Source: Devosia sp. 66-22 (GTDB lineage: Bacteria; Pseudomonadota; Alphaproteobacteria; Rhizobiales; Devosiaceae). From it: a stretch of 64,000 bases of DNA. The stretch is taken from contig MKUZ01000015.1 in assembly GCA_001899065.1 (NCBI GenBank), positions 16,551-80,550 on the forward strand, in the 5' to 3' direction. A program made the position numbers and the translations under genes. Positions 1-7,130 of this stretch are shown piece after piece (the first letter of the stretch is position 1; every line of letters starts with the position of its first letter). The notes below the pieces were generated by a model. The model ran no database searches. It saw only the letters and a list, made by a program, of their open reading frames with translations, and had not been told where the DNA came from.

Positions 1-35
1 ATCTCGGCGCCGGCCTCGTAGGGCACGTCGTTCAT
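1..35 (-). CDS. 5' end of a gene running off the window
   Basis: Only the first 11 codons (MNDVPYEAGAE) are present. The ATG at 35-33 overlaps the TGA of the SDR gene in an ATGA junction, so the two genes are probably translationally coupled. In many Hyphomicrobiales uvrC follows this kind of SDR gene, so uvrC is a guess from gene order alone; nothing in these 11 residues identifies it. Confidence 0.45.
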   Translation of the reverse strand, partial: MNDVPYEAGAE

Positions 36-811
36 TCGGCCTTCCTCGGTGTCGGATGACGCGCCGCGGGGAAGTCGATGTGCCGGCCGCCATCGACCGG
101 GATCATCACGCCGGTGACCGATCGTGCGTCCAGCAGATAGAGCAGGGCGCCGCAAACGTCGCCCGCATTGGCGGCGTAGCCGAGCGGGGCGTTGGCCTGC
201 GACTTGTCGAACGCGGCCTGCGACTGGCCCTTCTCGCGCAGGGTCGGGCCGGGGCCGATGGCGTTGACGCGGATGCGCGGCGCGAGCGACTGCGCCATTG
301 TCTGCGTCATGGTCCAGAGCGCCGCCTTGCTCAGCGTGTAGCTGAAATAGTTGGGCGTGAGGTGGAGCACGCGCTCATCGATGATGTTGACGATGTTGCC
401 TTGCACCTCCGCCGGAAGCTGCACGGCGAAATCGCGCGCGAGGAAAGCGGGCGCCTCGAGATGGACCGCAAAGTGCCGGTCCCACAATTCCTCATCGAGG
501 TCGGCGACCGAGTCGGGCTCGAACGCCGAGGCATTGTTCACCAGCAGGGTGAGCGGTCCGAAGCAGGCGGCTGCCCTGGCGACGAGGCCGGCGCGCTGGC
601 GGCGCATGGCAAGGTCGGCCTTGAGCGCCGCGGCGTGGCCGCCGGCCGCGCGGATCTCGGCGACAAGCGCTAGCGCGTCGTCGTGGCCGCCGCGATAGTG
701 GATGACAACCGCCCAGCCGGCGGCGGCGAGGGCGCGCGCCATGGCGGCGCCGAGCCGATTGGCGGCCCCTGTCACGAGGGCCACGCGATCCTGATTCGTA
801 GGGTTCATCAT
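32..811 (-). CDS. SDR family oxidoreductase, pteridine reductase (FolM/PTR1)-like
   Basis: A 259-residue short-chain dehydrogenase, the usual length. The cofactor motif TGAANRLG is at residues 14-21, NNAS at 92-95 and the catalytic YTLSK (Tyr158, Lys162) near the C-terminal third. Thirteen residues before the Tyr, where classical SDRs have Ser, there is Asp145 in NIID; this Asp/Tyr/Lys set is known from pteridine reductases such as PTR1 and FolM, so reduction of dihydropterins or dihydrofolate with NADPH is a reasonable inference. The start is one of two adjacent ATGs (811 or 808); neither has a strong ribosome site. It overlaps the next gene by four bases. Confidence 0.88.
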   Translation of the reverse strand: MMNPTNQDRVALVTGAANRLGAAMARALAAAGWAVVIHYRGGHDDALALVAEIRAAGGHAAALKADLAMRRQRAGLVARAAACFGPLTLLVNNASAFEPDSVADLDEELWDRHFAVHLEAPAFLARDFAVQLPAEVQGNIVNIIDERVLHLTPNYFSYTLSKAALWTMTQTMAQSLAPRIRVNAIGPGPTLREKGQSQAAFDKSQANAPLGYAANAGDVCGALLYLLDARSVTGVMIPVDGGRHIDFPAARHPTPRKAE

Positions 812-970
812 GAGGTCAGCAAGATAGGATTTCCGTTCGCGTGCCGGAAGTGTTCCGTCACTCCACGGGGGACAGTGACCGAAAGGCGCTTTCGGACTGC
901 CCCGCCAGCGCCTAGATTCACCTGTGCGTCGCGGGGGGTGCACTCCGCCATAAGCAAGGAGAACCGACTT

Positions 971-1255
971 ATGGATTGGGTAGGACTCATTATTCAACTT
1001 ATCGGCGGTGCGGCCGGCGGAGTAGGCACCGGACGGGTGGCCAAAAACGTCAGCATCAATCCGACGGTCGACGCGATTGTCGGCCTGATCGGTGGCGCCG
1101 GCGGAACCTGGCTGGCCGGGCTGATACCGGCGCTGGCGCCGATGTTGGCCGGCGGCGGCACGGCCTATGTCGGGCAGGCCGTCACGGGCGTCGTCGGAGG
1201 TGGTATCCTGACCGCCATCGTCGGGCTCATCAAGAATATGGCGGCGCCGAAGTAA
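971..1255 (+). CDS. Small glycine-rich membrane protein
   Basis: A 94-residue protein made almost wholly of hydrophobic Gly/Ala-rich stretches (about residues 4-22, 32-62 and 64-88), so probably two or three membrane segments. The ATG at 971 follows AAGGAG at a spacing of about 11 bases, which decides the start against longer in-frame options. It resembles uncharacterised DNA-gyrase-like or holin-like small proteins of Hyphomicrobiales only in general character. No function can be assigned. It stands alone, upstream of the DMT transporter. Confidence 0.75.
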   Translation: MDWVGLIIQLIGGAAGGVGTGRVAKNVSINPTVDAIVGLIGGAGGTWLAGLIPALAPMLAGGGTAYVGQAVTGVVGGGILTAIVGLIKNMAAPK

Positions 1256-1315
1256 GCGCCGCTTTCGAGCAGCCGGGTCGCGGGCAGGCGGCCCGGCATT
1301 GAACTGAGTATTGCC

Positions 1316-2242
1316 ATGACCGACACCGCCCGCTCGCCGCAGGACAATGCGGGGCGCGGTATTCTTCTGGTGCTCGTCGCGATCCTGATCTTCTCGACCC
1401 AGGACGCGACCTCGAAGTTCCTTGTCCAGTCCGACGTGTCGCCGTTCCAGATGACGATGATGCGGTTCTGGGCGTTCGCGGCCTTCTCGCTGCTGCTCGC
1501 CTGGCGACGGGGCGGACTGCGCGACGGTTTCCGCACCCGGCATCCCATGCTGCAGATTGCCCGCGGGGTGCTGCTGGTCGTCGACATCTGGCTCTACGTG
1601 CTGGCGCTGGGCACCGTGCCGCTGGCGGCGGTGCAGTCGATCACGCTGATCTATCCGCTGCTGGTGACGCTGTTCGCCATTCCCCTCCTGGGCGAGCGGG
1701 TCGGCGCGTTCCGCATCGTCGCGGTGGCGGTGGGCTTTGGCGGTGCACTACTGATCGTGCGGCCGGGCGGCGTGCCGCTCGACCTGGGCGTGATCCTCGC
1801 CGCCGCGTCCGGTTCGGCCTATGCGCTCTACATCGTGCTGACGCGCAAGGTCTCGGCGGCGGATTCGCCGACCACCAGCATGGTCTATACCGGGGTAGTG
1901 GGGCTGGTGGTGAGCTCGGCCGTCGGAGTGTTCCACTGGCAGATGCTCGACGCCACCGCGTTCCTCCTCATCGGCTACATCATGCTCACGGGCGTCGTCG
2001 CGCACGGCATGATGATCCTCGCGCTGTCGATGGCACCTGCGAGCGTGCTGCAGCCGTTCAACTACACGTCGCTGCCGTGGAGCATCCTGTTCAGCATCGT
2101 CATCTTCCACGAATCGATCGATGCGATCTCGCTGCTGGGCGCGACGATCATCGTGGGGGCGGGGCTTGTGGTGATGGCCCGCGAGCGGCTCAAGAAGGTT
2201 CCTTCGGCCGCCGCCGAACCAGCGCTACCAGGAAAAGAATGA
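1316..2242 (+). CDS. DMT (EamA) family transporter
   Basis: A 308-residue inner-membrane protein with about ten hydrophobic segments in two EamA halves (roughly residues 16-148 and 157-292), the usual length and topology of drug/metabolite exporters. The second half contains the typical run of small residues before the last helices and ends in a basic tail (RERLKK). The substrate cannot be read from the sequence; relatives export amino acids or metabolites. Its 3' end overlaps the converging small membrane gene by 53 bases. Confidence 0.9.
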   Translation: MTDTARSPQDNAGRGILLVLVAILIFSTQDATSKFLVQSDVSPFQMTMMRFWAFAAFSLLLAWRRGGLRDGFRTRHPMLQIARGVLLVVDIWLYVLALGTVPLAAVQSITLIYPLLVTLFAIPLLGERVGAFRIVAVAVGFGGALLIVRPGGVPLDLGVILAAASGSAYALYIVLTRKVSAADSPTTSMVYTGVVGLVVSSAVGVFHWQMLDATAFLLIGYIMLTGVVAHGMMILALSMAPASVLQPFNYTSLPWSILFSIVIFHESIDAISLLGATIIVGAGLVVMARERLKKVPSAAAEPALPGKE

Positions 2243-2423
2243 CCGCGACGGCGAGGCTGAGCGCGCCGAAAGGCGTGACCGAAACCAGCAGCATGGCGGG
2301 GATCAGCGCGTCGAAATCGGTGAAGACGTACTGAACGAGAAGCGCGGGGACGATGCCGATGGCGAGCAACACGAGCGCCAGGCGGAGGAGCGCCCGGGCC
2401 CAGATGGTCAGTGGGCGCTCCAT
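2190..2423 (-). CDS. Small two-helix membrane protein
   Basis: A 77-residue protein with two hydrophobic segments (about residues 12-32 and 38-66) and a basic C-terminus (RRRPKEPS). The ATG at 2423 follows GGAGG with good spacing, which supports a real gene although its 3' end lies inside the end of the converging transporter gene. No family is recognised. Confidence 0.65.
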   Translation of the reverse strand: MERPLTIWARALLRLALVLLAIGIVPALLVQYVFTDFDALIPAMLLVSVTPFGALSLAVAVILFLVALVRRRPKEPS

Positions 2424-2509
2424 CTTGCCTCCGAGGTCTTGAAACCGGGGCGCGTCGTGGGCACGTTACACGCGGTTCCGACAGACGCCGACACGAAAGG
2501 GTGCCCGCG

Positions 2510-2950
2510 ATGCCGATCATCATTGAGATTGCCCTGGCCCTCATCCTGGTCGGCGGCGTTGTCCACTACATGACCCGCAGCCGCAGGCTGACCGACCGCG
2601 GCACGATGCTCGACCGGCGCGTCGACGCCTATATCGAGACGATCCGCCGCGAGGGCACCAACAAGGAGCTGGTGGCGATGAGCGACAGCGAGTTGCGCGA
2701 CCTGCTGCAGTCGAGCGCGCACAATCTCAAGGTGCAGCGCGACCGTCGCATGTATCTGCTGTTCGGCGGCGTGCTGGTGGGCCTGATCGGGGCGATCCTG
2801 GTGGCCACGGAAGAGGGCACGCGCGGCTTCGGCATCGCGCTGCTGGTGGCGGCCGTGGTGCTTTACGGCATGAACGAGTTTCTCGGCCGGCAGATGGTGG
2901 CGCCGCTCGAGCAGAAGGGCATCGACGTCGAGCGGCTGCGCGTCGAATAG
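2510..2950 (+). CDS. Hypothetical membrane protein
   Basis: A 146-residue protein with an N-terminal hydrophobic anchor (residues 2-18), a charged cytoplasmic stretch of about 60 residues rich in Arg, Asp and Glu, then a helical hairpin (about residues 81-119) and a charged tail. The ATG is preceded by AAAGGG. No family is recognised; the layout suggests three membrane helices with a coiled central domain. Confidence 0.72.
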   Translation: MPIIIEIALALILVGGVVHYMTRSRRLTDRGTMLDRRVDAYIETIRREGTNKELVAMSDSELRDLLQSSAHNLKVQRDRRMYLLFGGVLVGLIGAILVATEEGTRGFGIALLVAAVVLYGMNEFLGRQMVAPLEQKGIDVERLRVE

Positions 2951-2952
2951 GT

Positions 2953-3177
2953 TCACAGCCGCCGCATCCTCCCCACGACGAAGACGATCGCACCCACGGC
3001 GACGAGCAGCAGCGGCGCGATGACCAGCAGCGAAAGCAGATTGCCGTCGAGGTGGAGCGGGTGGCCCGGCTCCTCCATGCGCGACAGGCCGTATTGCTCG
3101 AGGGTGAACAGGCCCATGCCGAGCAGCACGAGCGTGGACGCGAGCTTGACGTAGGGCTTGGGTCCCTGGGTGGCCAT
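2953..3177 (-). CDS. Small two-helix membrane protein
   Basis: A 74-residue protein with hydrophobic segments at about 11-29 and 48-68 and a basic end (GRMRRL). The start at 3177 has GGGAGA eight bases upstream. It converges with the preceding gene, with only two bases between their stop codons. No family recognised. Confidence 0.68.
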   Translation of the reverse strand: MATQGPKPYVKLASTLVLLGMGLFTLEQYGLSRMEEPGHPLHLDGNLLSLLVIAPLLLVAVGAIVFVVGRMRRL

Positions 3178-3227
3178 GATCGTCTCCCGATGGTGCAACA
3201 GATAGGCCGTTGTCCGGCAAACGGCAA

Positions 3228-3257
3228 CGCCGGCCCCCCCCGCGAGGGAGACCGGCG
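3228..3257 (-). terminator. Hairpin downstream of the SH3 gene
   Basis: CGCCGG pairs with CCGGCG, with an inner CCC/GGG extension, just past the stop codon of the SH3 protein gene. There is no clear U-tract, so this is a possible rather than a sure terminator. Confidence 0.4.
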
Positions 3258-3280
3258 AAGTGTCAGGACAGAGGCCGGGT

Positions 3281-3643
3281 TTAGTTGGTCTGGAGGCAGA
3301 AGCTGCCGCCGAACAGGCCCGGGCCGCAGATGGTGAGGTTGACGTCGTCGCCATCGTCATAGTCGTCATATTCGAGGTCGATCGCCGACTTCTTGACCCA
3401 GCCGGCATTGTTGGGGCCGGGCGGGTCGATGCGGAACCAGCCGCCATTGTTGCTGGTGTAGTTGATGACCTTCACGTAGTCGCCCTCATCGAGATACCAC
3501 ACGGTCGAGGAGCTGGAGGTCCAGCTCTTCTTGACCTTGGTGTCGTAGTTGACGTGGCCGTAGGTGGCGGCGAACGCCCCGGAGGCGGAGAGGATGAGAG
3601 CGGTGGCAGCAATCGCACCGGTCTTCAGAAGGGAGAGAGCCAT
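3281..3643 (-). CDS. Secreted SH3-domain protein
   Basis: A 120-residue protein with a signal peptide (cleavage probably after AFA at about residue 25), then one bacterial SH3-like domain (about 28-92) with the usual pattern of alternating hydrophobics and a GWF/GWV strand, then an acidic patch (DDYDDGDD) and a C-terminal segment with two Cys. It is likely periplasmic or surface-exposed; SH3b domains often bind peptidoglycan or peptides. AAGGAA before the ATG supports this start over a longer one at 3673. A second SH3-type gene lies just upstream in the same direction. Confidence 0.8.
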   Translation of the reverse strand: MALSLLKTGAIAATALILSASGAFAATYGHVNYDTKVKKSWTSSSSTVWYLDEGDYVKVINYTSNNGGWFRIDPPGPNNAGWVKKSAIDLEYDDYDDGDDVNLTICGPGLFGGSFCLQTN

Positions 3644-3711
3644 TTGCGGTTCCTTTCGGTTGGTGGCAATCACTTGCCTTGACCCGGAAGCTAGTTGGCT
3701 CTCTCTGAACG

Positions 3712-3726
3712 GAGGCTGACGGCCTC
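3712..3726 (-). terminator. Small hairpin between the two SH3 genes
   Basis: GAGGC and GCCTC pair around a five-base loop just past the stop codon of the gene at 3742-4098. It is short, so its role as terminator is uncertain. Confidence 0.33.
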
Positions 3727-3741
3727 GTTTAGGACCGTGTT

Positions 3742-4098
3742 TTAATCAAACGGCCAGTGATCGTGGCCGGGCAGGCCGCCCAGCGGGTGCATCGGATCGA
3801 AGGAAAACTCGAACGGCGTGACCATCACCTTGGCCGGCGACCCGATGAGGTAGCTGCCGGGCACCCAGCCGCGCGGACCGCCGTCGAGCTGAACGACGCG
3901 GCACCAGCGCGCGAGGCGCGTGCAGCGGTCGAGATAGACGCGCTCCTCGTCGGCGAGCTTGTCGACGATGGGGGAGCTGGAGCGGGGCTGGGTGTGGACG
4001 GCCTGGACGCCCGACGCGCGCGCGGTGGGCCGCTCGGCGAGGGCGGGGGCCGTCGCGAGGGCGACGATGGCGAGGGCAAGCATGGCGGTGCGGCGCAT
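3742..4098 (-). CDS. Secreted SH3-like protein
   Basis: A 118-residue protein with a signal peptide ending near ALA (residue 21), followed by an SH3b-like domain (about 28-90) with the two cysteines and the CRV..G..GWV pattern seen in periplasmic bacterial SH3 proteins. The C-terminus is rich in Pro, His and Gly. The ATG follows AAGGAG, a strong site. The role is unknown; it lies next to another SH3 protein, and three more SH3 proteins are encoded at 49324-51529. Confidence 0.8.
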   Translation of the reverse strand: MRRTAMLALAIVALATAPALAERPTARASGVQAVHTQPRSSSPIVDKLADEERVYLDRCTRLARWCRVVQLDGGPRGWVPGSYLIGSPAKVMVTPFEFSFDPMHPLGGLPGHDHWPFD

Positions 4099-4156
4099 AA
4101 CGGTCTCCTTGGGCCCGAACGTGCTGCGCCCTTGTATCGCGGTTTTGCGGCGACCG

Positions 4157-4384
4157 TCAGACCTTTGGCGGCGGTTCGGTGGGATCGTCGACGCGGGGAA
4201 TGGGCGTGAGGTCCATTTCGTTCTCGATCGCCCGGTCGACCAGCCCGATGGCGGTTTCGATCTCCGTGAAGCGCCGCAGCGCAGTGTCGAGGTTGGAATC
4301 GGTGGCGGCGGCGCGGCGCGCGTCGACGAGGCGGTCGCGGAAGGCCTTGAGATCGGTGACGTACTGGCTTTCGGGACGCGACAT
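4157..4384 (-). CDS. Hypothetical helical protein
   Basis: A 75-residue soluble, mostly helical, charged protein ending in a proline-rich tail. Its ATG has GGAG about eight bases upstream. The pattern of a helix with RLVDARR and a later ETAIGLVDRAIE helix recalls the two small paralogous proteins downstream (4534-4851, 5282-5632), but the similarity is weak. No function is assigned. Confidence 0.62.
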   Translation of the reverse strand: MSRPESQYVTDLKAFRDRLVDARRAAATDSNLDTALRRFTEIETAIGLVDRAIENEMDLTPIPRVDDPTEPPPKV

Positions 4385-4533
4385 GGGGGCTCCGCGGAGA
4401 ACGTGTCTGGCTAAAGCCGCGACGGGCCGCGCGGGTTCCCGGCGGGAGGCGGATTTCGGCGCGATTTGGGGGTTGGATCGGCGGCGCGATGGTGGTCTGA
4501 TGGCGCGGGGGTCGCCTGAGCCAGGAGACCGAG

Positions 4534-4851
4534 ATGCAATCACACAATCCCAATGCCGTGGTGCGCGAGGCGCTGCAGCCGACGATGAGCCAGTTCAACA
4601 GCTGGCGCGCGGATCTGGCGACATTTGCGGTGCGGGCCGAGCGGCACGCCGGCGACCGCGACCGGCGGGCGATGCTCGAGCGGTGCGCCGCGATCGAGGA
4701 CGAGCTGCGCGCGGCGCGCACCGACATCATCATCGAGCTGGCGGAGGCGCCGCGCAATATCGCCGGACACAGCCGCGTCGCCGATGTCGAGAAGGCGCTC
4801 GACAACATCGAAGCCGCGCTCCGCGACGTGCGGCGGCGGCTCAGGCACTGA
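4534..4851 (+). CDS. Small helical protein, paralogue of 5282-5632
   Basis: A 105-residue soluble helical protein, start supported by GGAGA. Its sequence aligns throughout with the product of 5282-5632: a shared W-R-x-DLA-F core, an ERC/ARC-AxIE motif, and near-identical ends built on GHSRV-DVE-ALDNIEA. The pair probably arose by local duplication. No known domain; helices and charge suggest a coiled, perhaps oligomeric protein. Confidence 0.72.
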   Translation: MQSHNPNAVVREALQPTMSQFNSWRADLATFAVRAERHAGDRDRRAMLERCAAIEDELRAARTDIIIELAEAPRNIAGHSRVADVEKALDNIEAALRDVRRRLRH

Positions 4852-5183
4852 ACGCCGGCGTGAGCGCGACTGCGACGCCAAGTGTGGCGATGGCGTGGCC
4901 GCGCCGACGAGGCGGGAACGGTGCCGGAAGCACATTCCAGCCGCGGAGGCGCGCGATCGGCCTTTGCGATCAGGGCCTTGCGGCGCGTCCGCGATGGGCG
5001 GGCGGGCATTAACATTTGACAATAGCTATTGGCGGCCGGACGTGGTGTGCTGGACATAGACCGGAGCGGCTGCCGATTTGCATTCGGCATGGCACATCGT
5101 TCTCCGGGCGCCTCCTGCGCAATGATCGGGACTCTGCCACCTGCACAACCGTGCGGCGGTCCTCGAACGGCACGGAGGTTCCG
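4852..5183 (+). other. Gene-poor stretch with a palindrome
   Basis: About 330 bases without a convincing gene. It contains a TTGACA hexamer at 5016-5021 fused to a perfect 12-bp palindrome, CAATAGCTATTG, at 5020-5031. This could be a promoter with an operator for the membrane peptide gene at 5184. Confidence 0.35.
5016..5031 (+). promoter_or_regulatory. Possible -35 element with palindromic operator
   Basis: TTGACA overlaps the palindrome CAATAGCTATTG. No clear -10 hexamer follows at 17 bases, so the promoter call is weak; the palindrome itself is plain. Confidence 0.25.
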
Positions 5184-5285
5184 ATGCCCGCTCTCAACTG
5201 GTTTGTTGCCACCCTCATCGTGCTGCTGCTGTGCGGCCTCGCGATTGCCGCGCCGCTGATGCTCGGCATGGTGGCCGCCGCATGA
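5184..5285 (+). CDS. 33-residue single-helix membrane peptide
   Basis: A very short gene with a strong GGAGG site seven bases before the ATG. The product is one hydrophobic helix (about residues 6-30), with no charged residues apart from its ends. Its TGA overlaps the ATG of the next gene (ATGA), so the two are probably co-translated. It could be a small membrane partner of the downstream helical protein. No family recognised. Confidence 0.6.
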   Translation: MPALNWFVATLIVLLLCGLAIAAPLMLGMVAAA

Positions 5286-5632
5286 TGCAGCTCGAGGAAC
5301 AGCCGCGGCGGCGGCGCGTGATGGATACCTCCAATGGCGAGGCGCGGCGCGCCGTGGCCGAGACTGTGGCACGGTTCAGCTTCTGGCGGCTCGACCTGGC
5401 GCGCTTCTCGGCGCTGGCAGAACGGCGTTTTACCGCAGACGACCGCAACACGATGCTGGCGCGCTGCGCCGAGATCGAGGCGGAGCTGCTGGCGGCGCGG
5501 ACCGAGCTGATCGTCGGCCTGGCCGAAGCCCCGCAGCGCGTTTCGGGACACAGCCGCGTCGTCGATGTGGAGCGCGCGCTCGACAATATCGAAGCAAGCG
5601 TGAAGCAGCTGCGCGGGAAGCTGACGCAGTAG
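5282..5632 (+). CDS. Small helical protein, paralogue of 4534-4851
   Basis: A 116-residue protein if it starts at the ATG that overlaps the stop of the membrane peptide gene. A start at 5321 (103 residues) would match the length of its paralogue better but lacks a ribosome site. The core matches 4534-4851 across almost its whole length (W-R-x-DLA, ARCAEIE, GHSRVVDVERALDNIEA). Unlike its paralogue it is coupled to a membrane peptide. No function can be named. Confidence 0.7.
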   Translation: MMQLEEQPRRRRVMDTSNGEARRAVAETVARFSFWRLDLARFSALAERRFTADDRNTMLARCAEIEAELLAARTELIVGLAEAPQRVSGHSRVVDVERALDNIEASVKQLRGKLTQ

Positions 5633-6082
5633 CGCACGGGCGAGCGCCGGCATGCGGGTGGAGGGGAGGGGCCTGCCACCAGCCTTTCTGGCCGTCTCCG
5701 GCGGGGAGGATCGCGGACGGGGCGCGCTCTGCGCCTCTATGGTGGTGCCATCCCGTGCGAGGGGACGGCGCCGGCCCCGCGAGGGGCACGGCAAGACGCA
5801 GAACGCGCCCCGCTACCTGAGGGGGACCCGGGCACCAGCGGTGAGCGCCGTGATCAAGCCACGGCAGTCCCGCGAGGAACCCTGAGCTGCGCGGCCGCAG
5901 CTCCCCCAGGCCGCCCCCGGCCCGTCCGTCTCGGGCCCGCGAAATCGAGGGCAGGAGGGGAGAATAGCACGGCCGCGGACGACGGGGATAAGTCGGAGAA
6001 ATAAGTCCGGAGGCGCCAGGAATCTCAGGGCTTTGCGGGGACAATTTCCGGTCACTTTCGCTGCCGGCGGCGCCGACTGCGC
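5633..6082. other. Intergenic region with one arm of a diverged repeat
   Basis: About 450 bases in which I see no convincing gene; a 77-codon open frame on the plus strand lacks a ribosome site and looks random. It holds the first copy (5989-6059) of a diverged direct repeat whose second copy is at 6539-6609. Confidence 0.5.
5989..6059 (+). repeat. Diverged direct repeat, copy A
   Basis: A 71-base segment aligns without gaps to 6539-6609. My hand count gives about 49 identical positions, including TAAGTCGG, CCAGG, TTTGCGGGG and GGTCACTT. The copies flank the gene at 6083-6478. Confidence 0.5.
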
Positions 6083-6478
6083 TCAGCGGGCGCGCGCGTC
6101 CGTCAGAGCGAGCATCTGGCCCTCGGCGTGCCAGGTGATGGCCTCGAGCGGGGTGGCGGGGACGGCGTGGCGGCGGCGGAAGGTCGTGGCCTGCTGCGCC
6201 GCCAGCGCGAGGCGCGCGGCGAGGCCGGCATGGGTGACCGGCGGGTGCAGCGGCAGCGGCGCCGGAGCGCCGAGCCATCTTGCGATCGGCGCGGAGGCCC
6301 GCAGCGCCCGGCGGGCGAGCGCCAGCAGATCGGCCGGCACGGGCGCATCGGGCCGCGACTTCGCCAGCGGCGCGACGATGTCGGCCAGAGGCTCGAGCTG
6401 CGCACTCGCCAGCTCGCAGGCGCGCAGGAGTTTTGCGGTGAGTTTAGAGGCGATGGCGGGGTGGTCGGTGTCGATCAT
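6083..6478 (-). CDS. Hypothetical alanine-rich protein
   Basis: A 131-residue soluble protein, very rich in Ala, Leu and Pro, predicted mostly helical, with Cys only at one site. It starts at an ATG (6478) without a strong ribosome site. It lies alone between two copies of a diverged repeat. No family is recognised and no function can be proposed. Confidence 0.55.
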   Translation of the reverse strand: MIDTDHPAIASKLTAKLLRACELASAQLEPLADIVAPLAKSRPDAPVPADLLALARRALRASAPIARWLGAPAPLPLHPPVTHAGLAARLALAAQQATTFRRRHAVPATPLEAITWHAEGQMLALTDARAR

Positions 6479-6538
6479 TGGTCTACTCCGGGCGGGATGC
6501 CCGGGAGCAGTTTACGACAGGCGCGGGGGGACGTGCGT

Positions 6539-6609
6539 AAGTCGGGGAATTTCGAGCGGAGATACCAGGCGGCGCAGGGGTTTGCGGGGGTTGTGTTTGG
6601 TCACTTGCT
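6539..6609 (+). repeat. Diverged direct repeat, copy B
   Basis: Second copy of the 71-base repeat described at 5989-6059, in the same orientation 550 bases away. Confidence 0.5.
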
Positions 6610-6646
6610 TCGTGATTCCGCATCGGGCGGGCGCTACCGCCCCCTT

Positions 6647-6739
6647 CCGTCATGGCCGGGCGAAGACCCGGCCACCCAGCCGGGCGCATCTCTAGAGGAG
6701 GATTTCGTTGGGTCCCCGGGTCAAGCCCGGGGATGACGG
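6647..6739. repeat. Palindromic intergenic repeat element
   Basis: A 93-base element bounded by CCGTCAT and its reverse complement ATGACGG. Inside are two tight hairpins, GGCCGGG/CCCGGCC (6654-6673) and CCCCGGG/CCCGGGG (6714-6732). This form is known as a dispersed intergenic repeat in Hyphomicrobiales genomes; the family name cannot be fixed from one copy. Confidence 0.65.
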
Positions 6740-6779
6740 CCGAAGGGCTGGTGCAAGCGGGCGACTGCGCGCTTAGAGG

Positions 6780-7028
6780 TCAGCCGGGGCTGTATCTGGG
6801 GCCGCGGTCGGCGTTGTCGGGCTTGGGCTCGGGATGGCCGGTGTGGATCGCGGGGTTGGGGCGGATGTCGAGATAGCGCGGGGTGGCCGATGGGCTTCCT
6901 CGCGCACTGTCGCTCGCGCCCTGTCGGTCGCGAGGCCCAACCGCTGTGCTGCCGCGCGGGTTCTGGTCGCCGCCATAGGGATGCCCCTCGTCGGAGGGAT
7001 GCGGGTCGCTGTCGGTGACCGGCGGCAC
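6780..7028 (-). CDS. Doubtful disordered open frame
   Basis: An 82-codon frame from a GTG. The product is rich in Pro, Asp, Gly and Ser with no hydrophobic core, so it would be disordered. There is no ribosome site, and the frame continues upstream without a start until a TAG. It may be chance or the remnant of a longer gene. Confidence 0.2.
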   Translation of the reverse strand: MPPVTDSDPHPSDEGHPYGGDQNPRGSTAVGPRDRQGASDSARGSPSATPRYLDIRPNPAIHTGHPEPKPDNADRGPRYSPG

Positions 7029-7130
7029 GGTGTCCGGAGGCGCGGGCGCAGGATGGGAGTCGCTGATCCCGGCGTGCGACTACGTCGTCGCGCACTCAAT
7101 GCTGGACCCGCTGCAGCCGGCGCAGGTGTG

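Larger units (their letters stand above)
6479..7130. other. Repeat-bearing intergenic region
   Basis: About 650 bases upstream of the island gene. It holds repeat copy B (6539-6609), a palindromic repeat (6647-6739) and one doubtful open frame (6780-7028). Several short frames on both strands look like by-products of high GC. Confidence 0.5.

Noticed and set aside
6721..7099. Overlapping open frames upstream of the DUF262 gene on the minus strand
   Set aside because: No ribosome site, low-complexity composition, several frames equally open, and overlap with the palindromic repeat.
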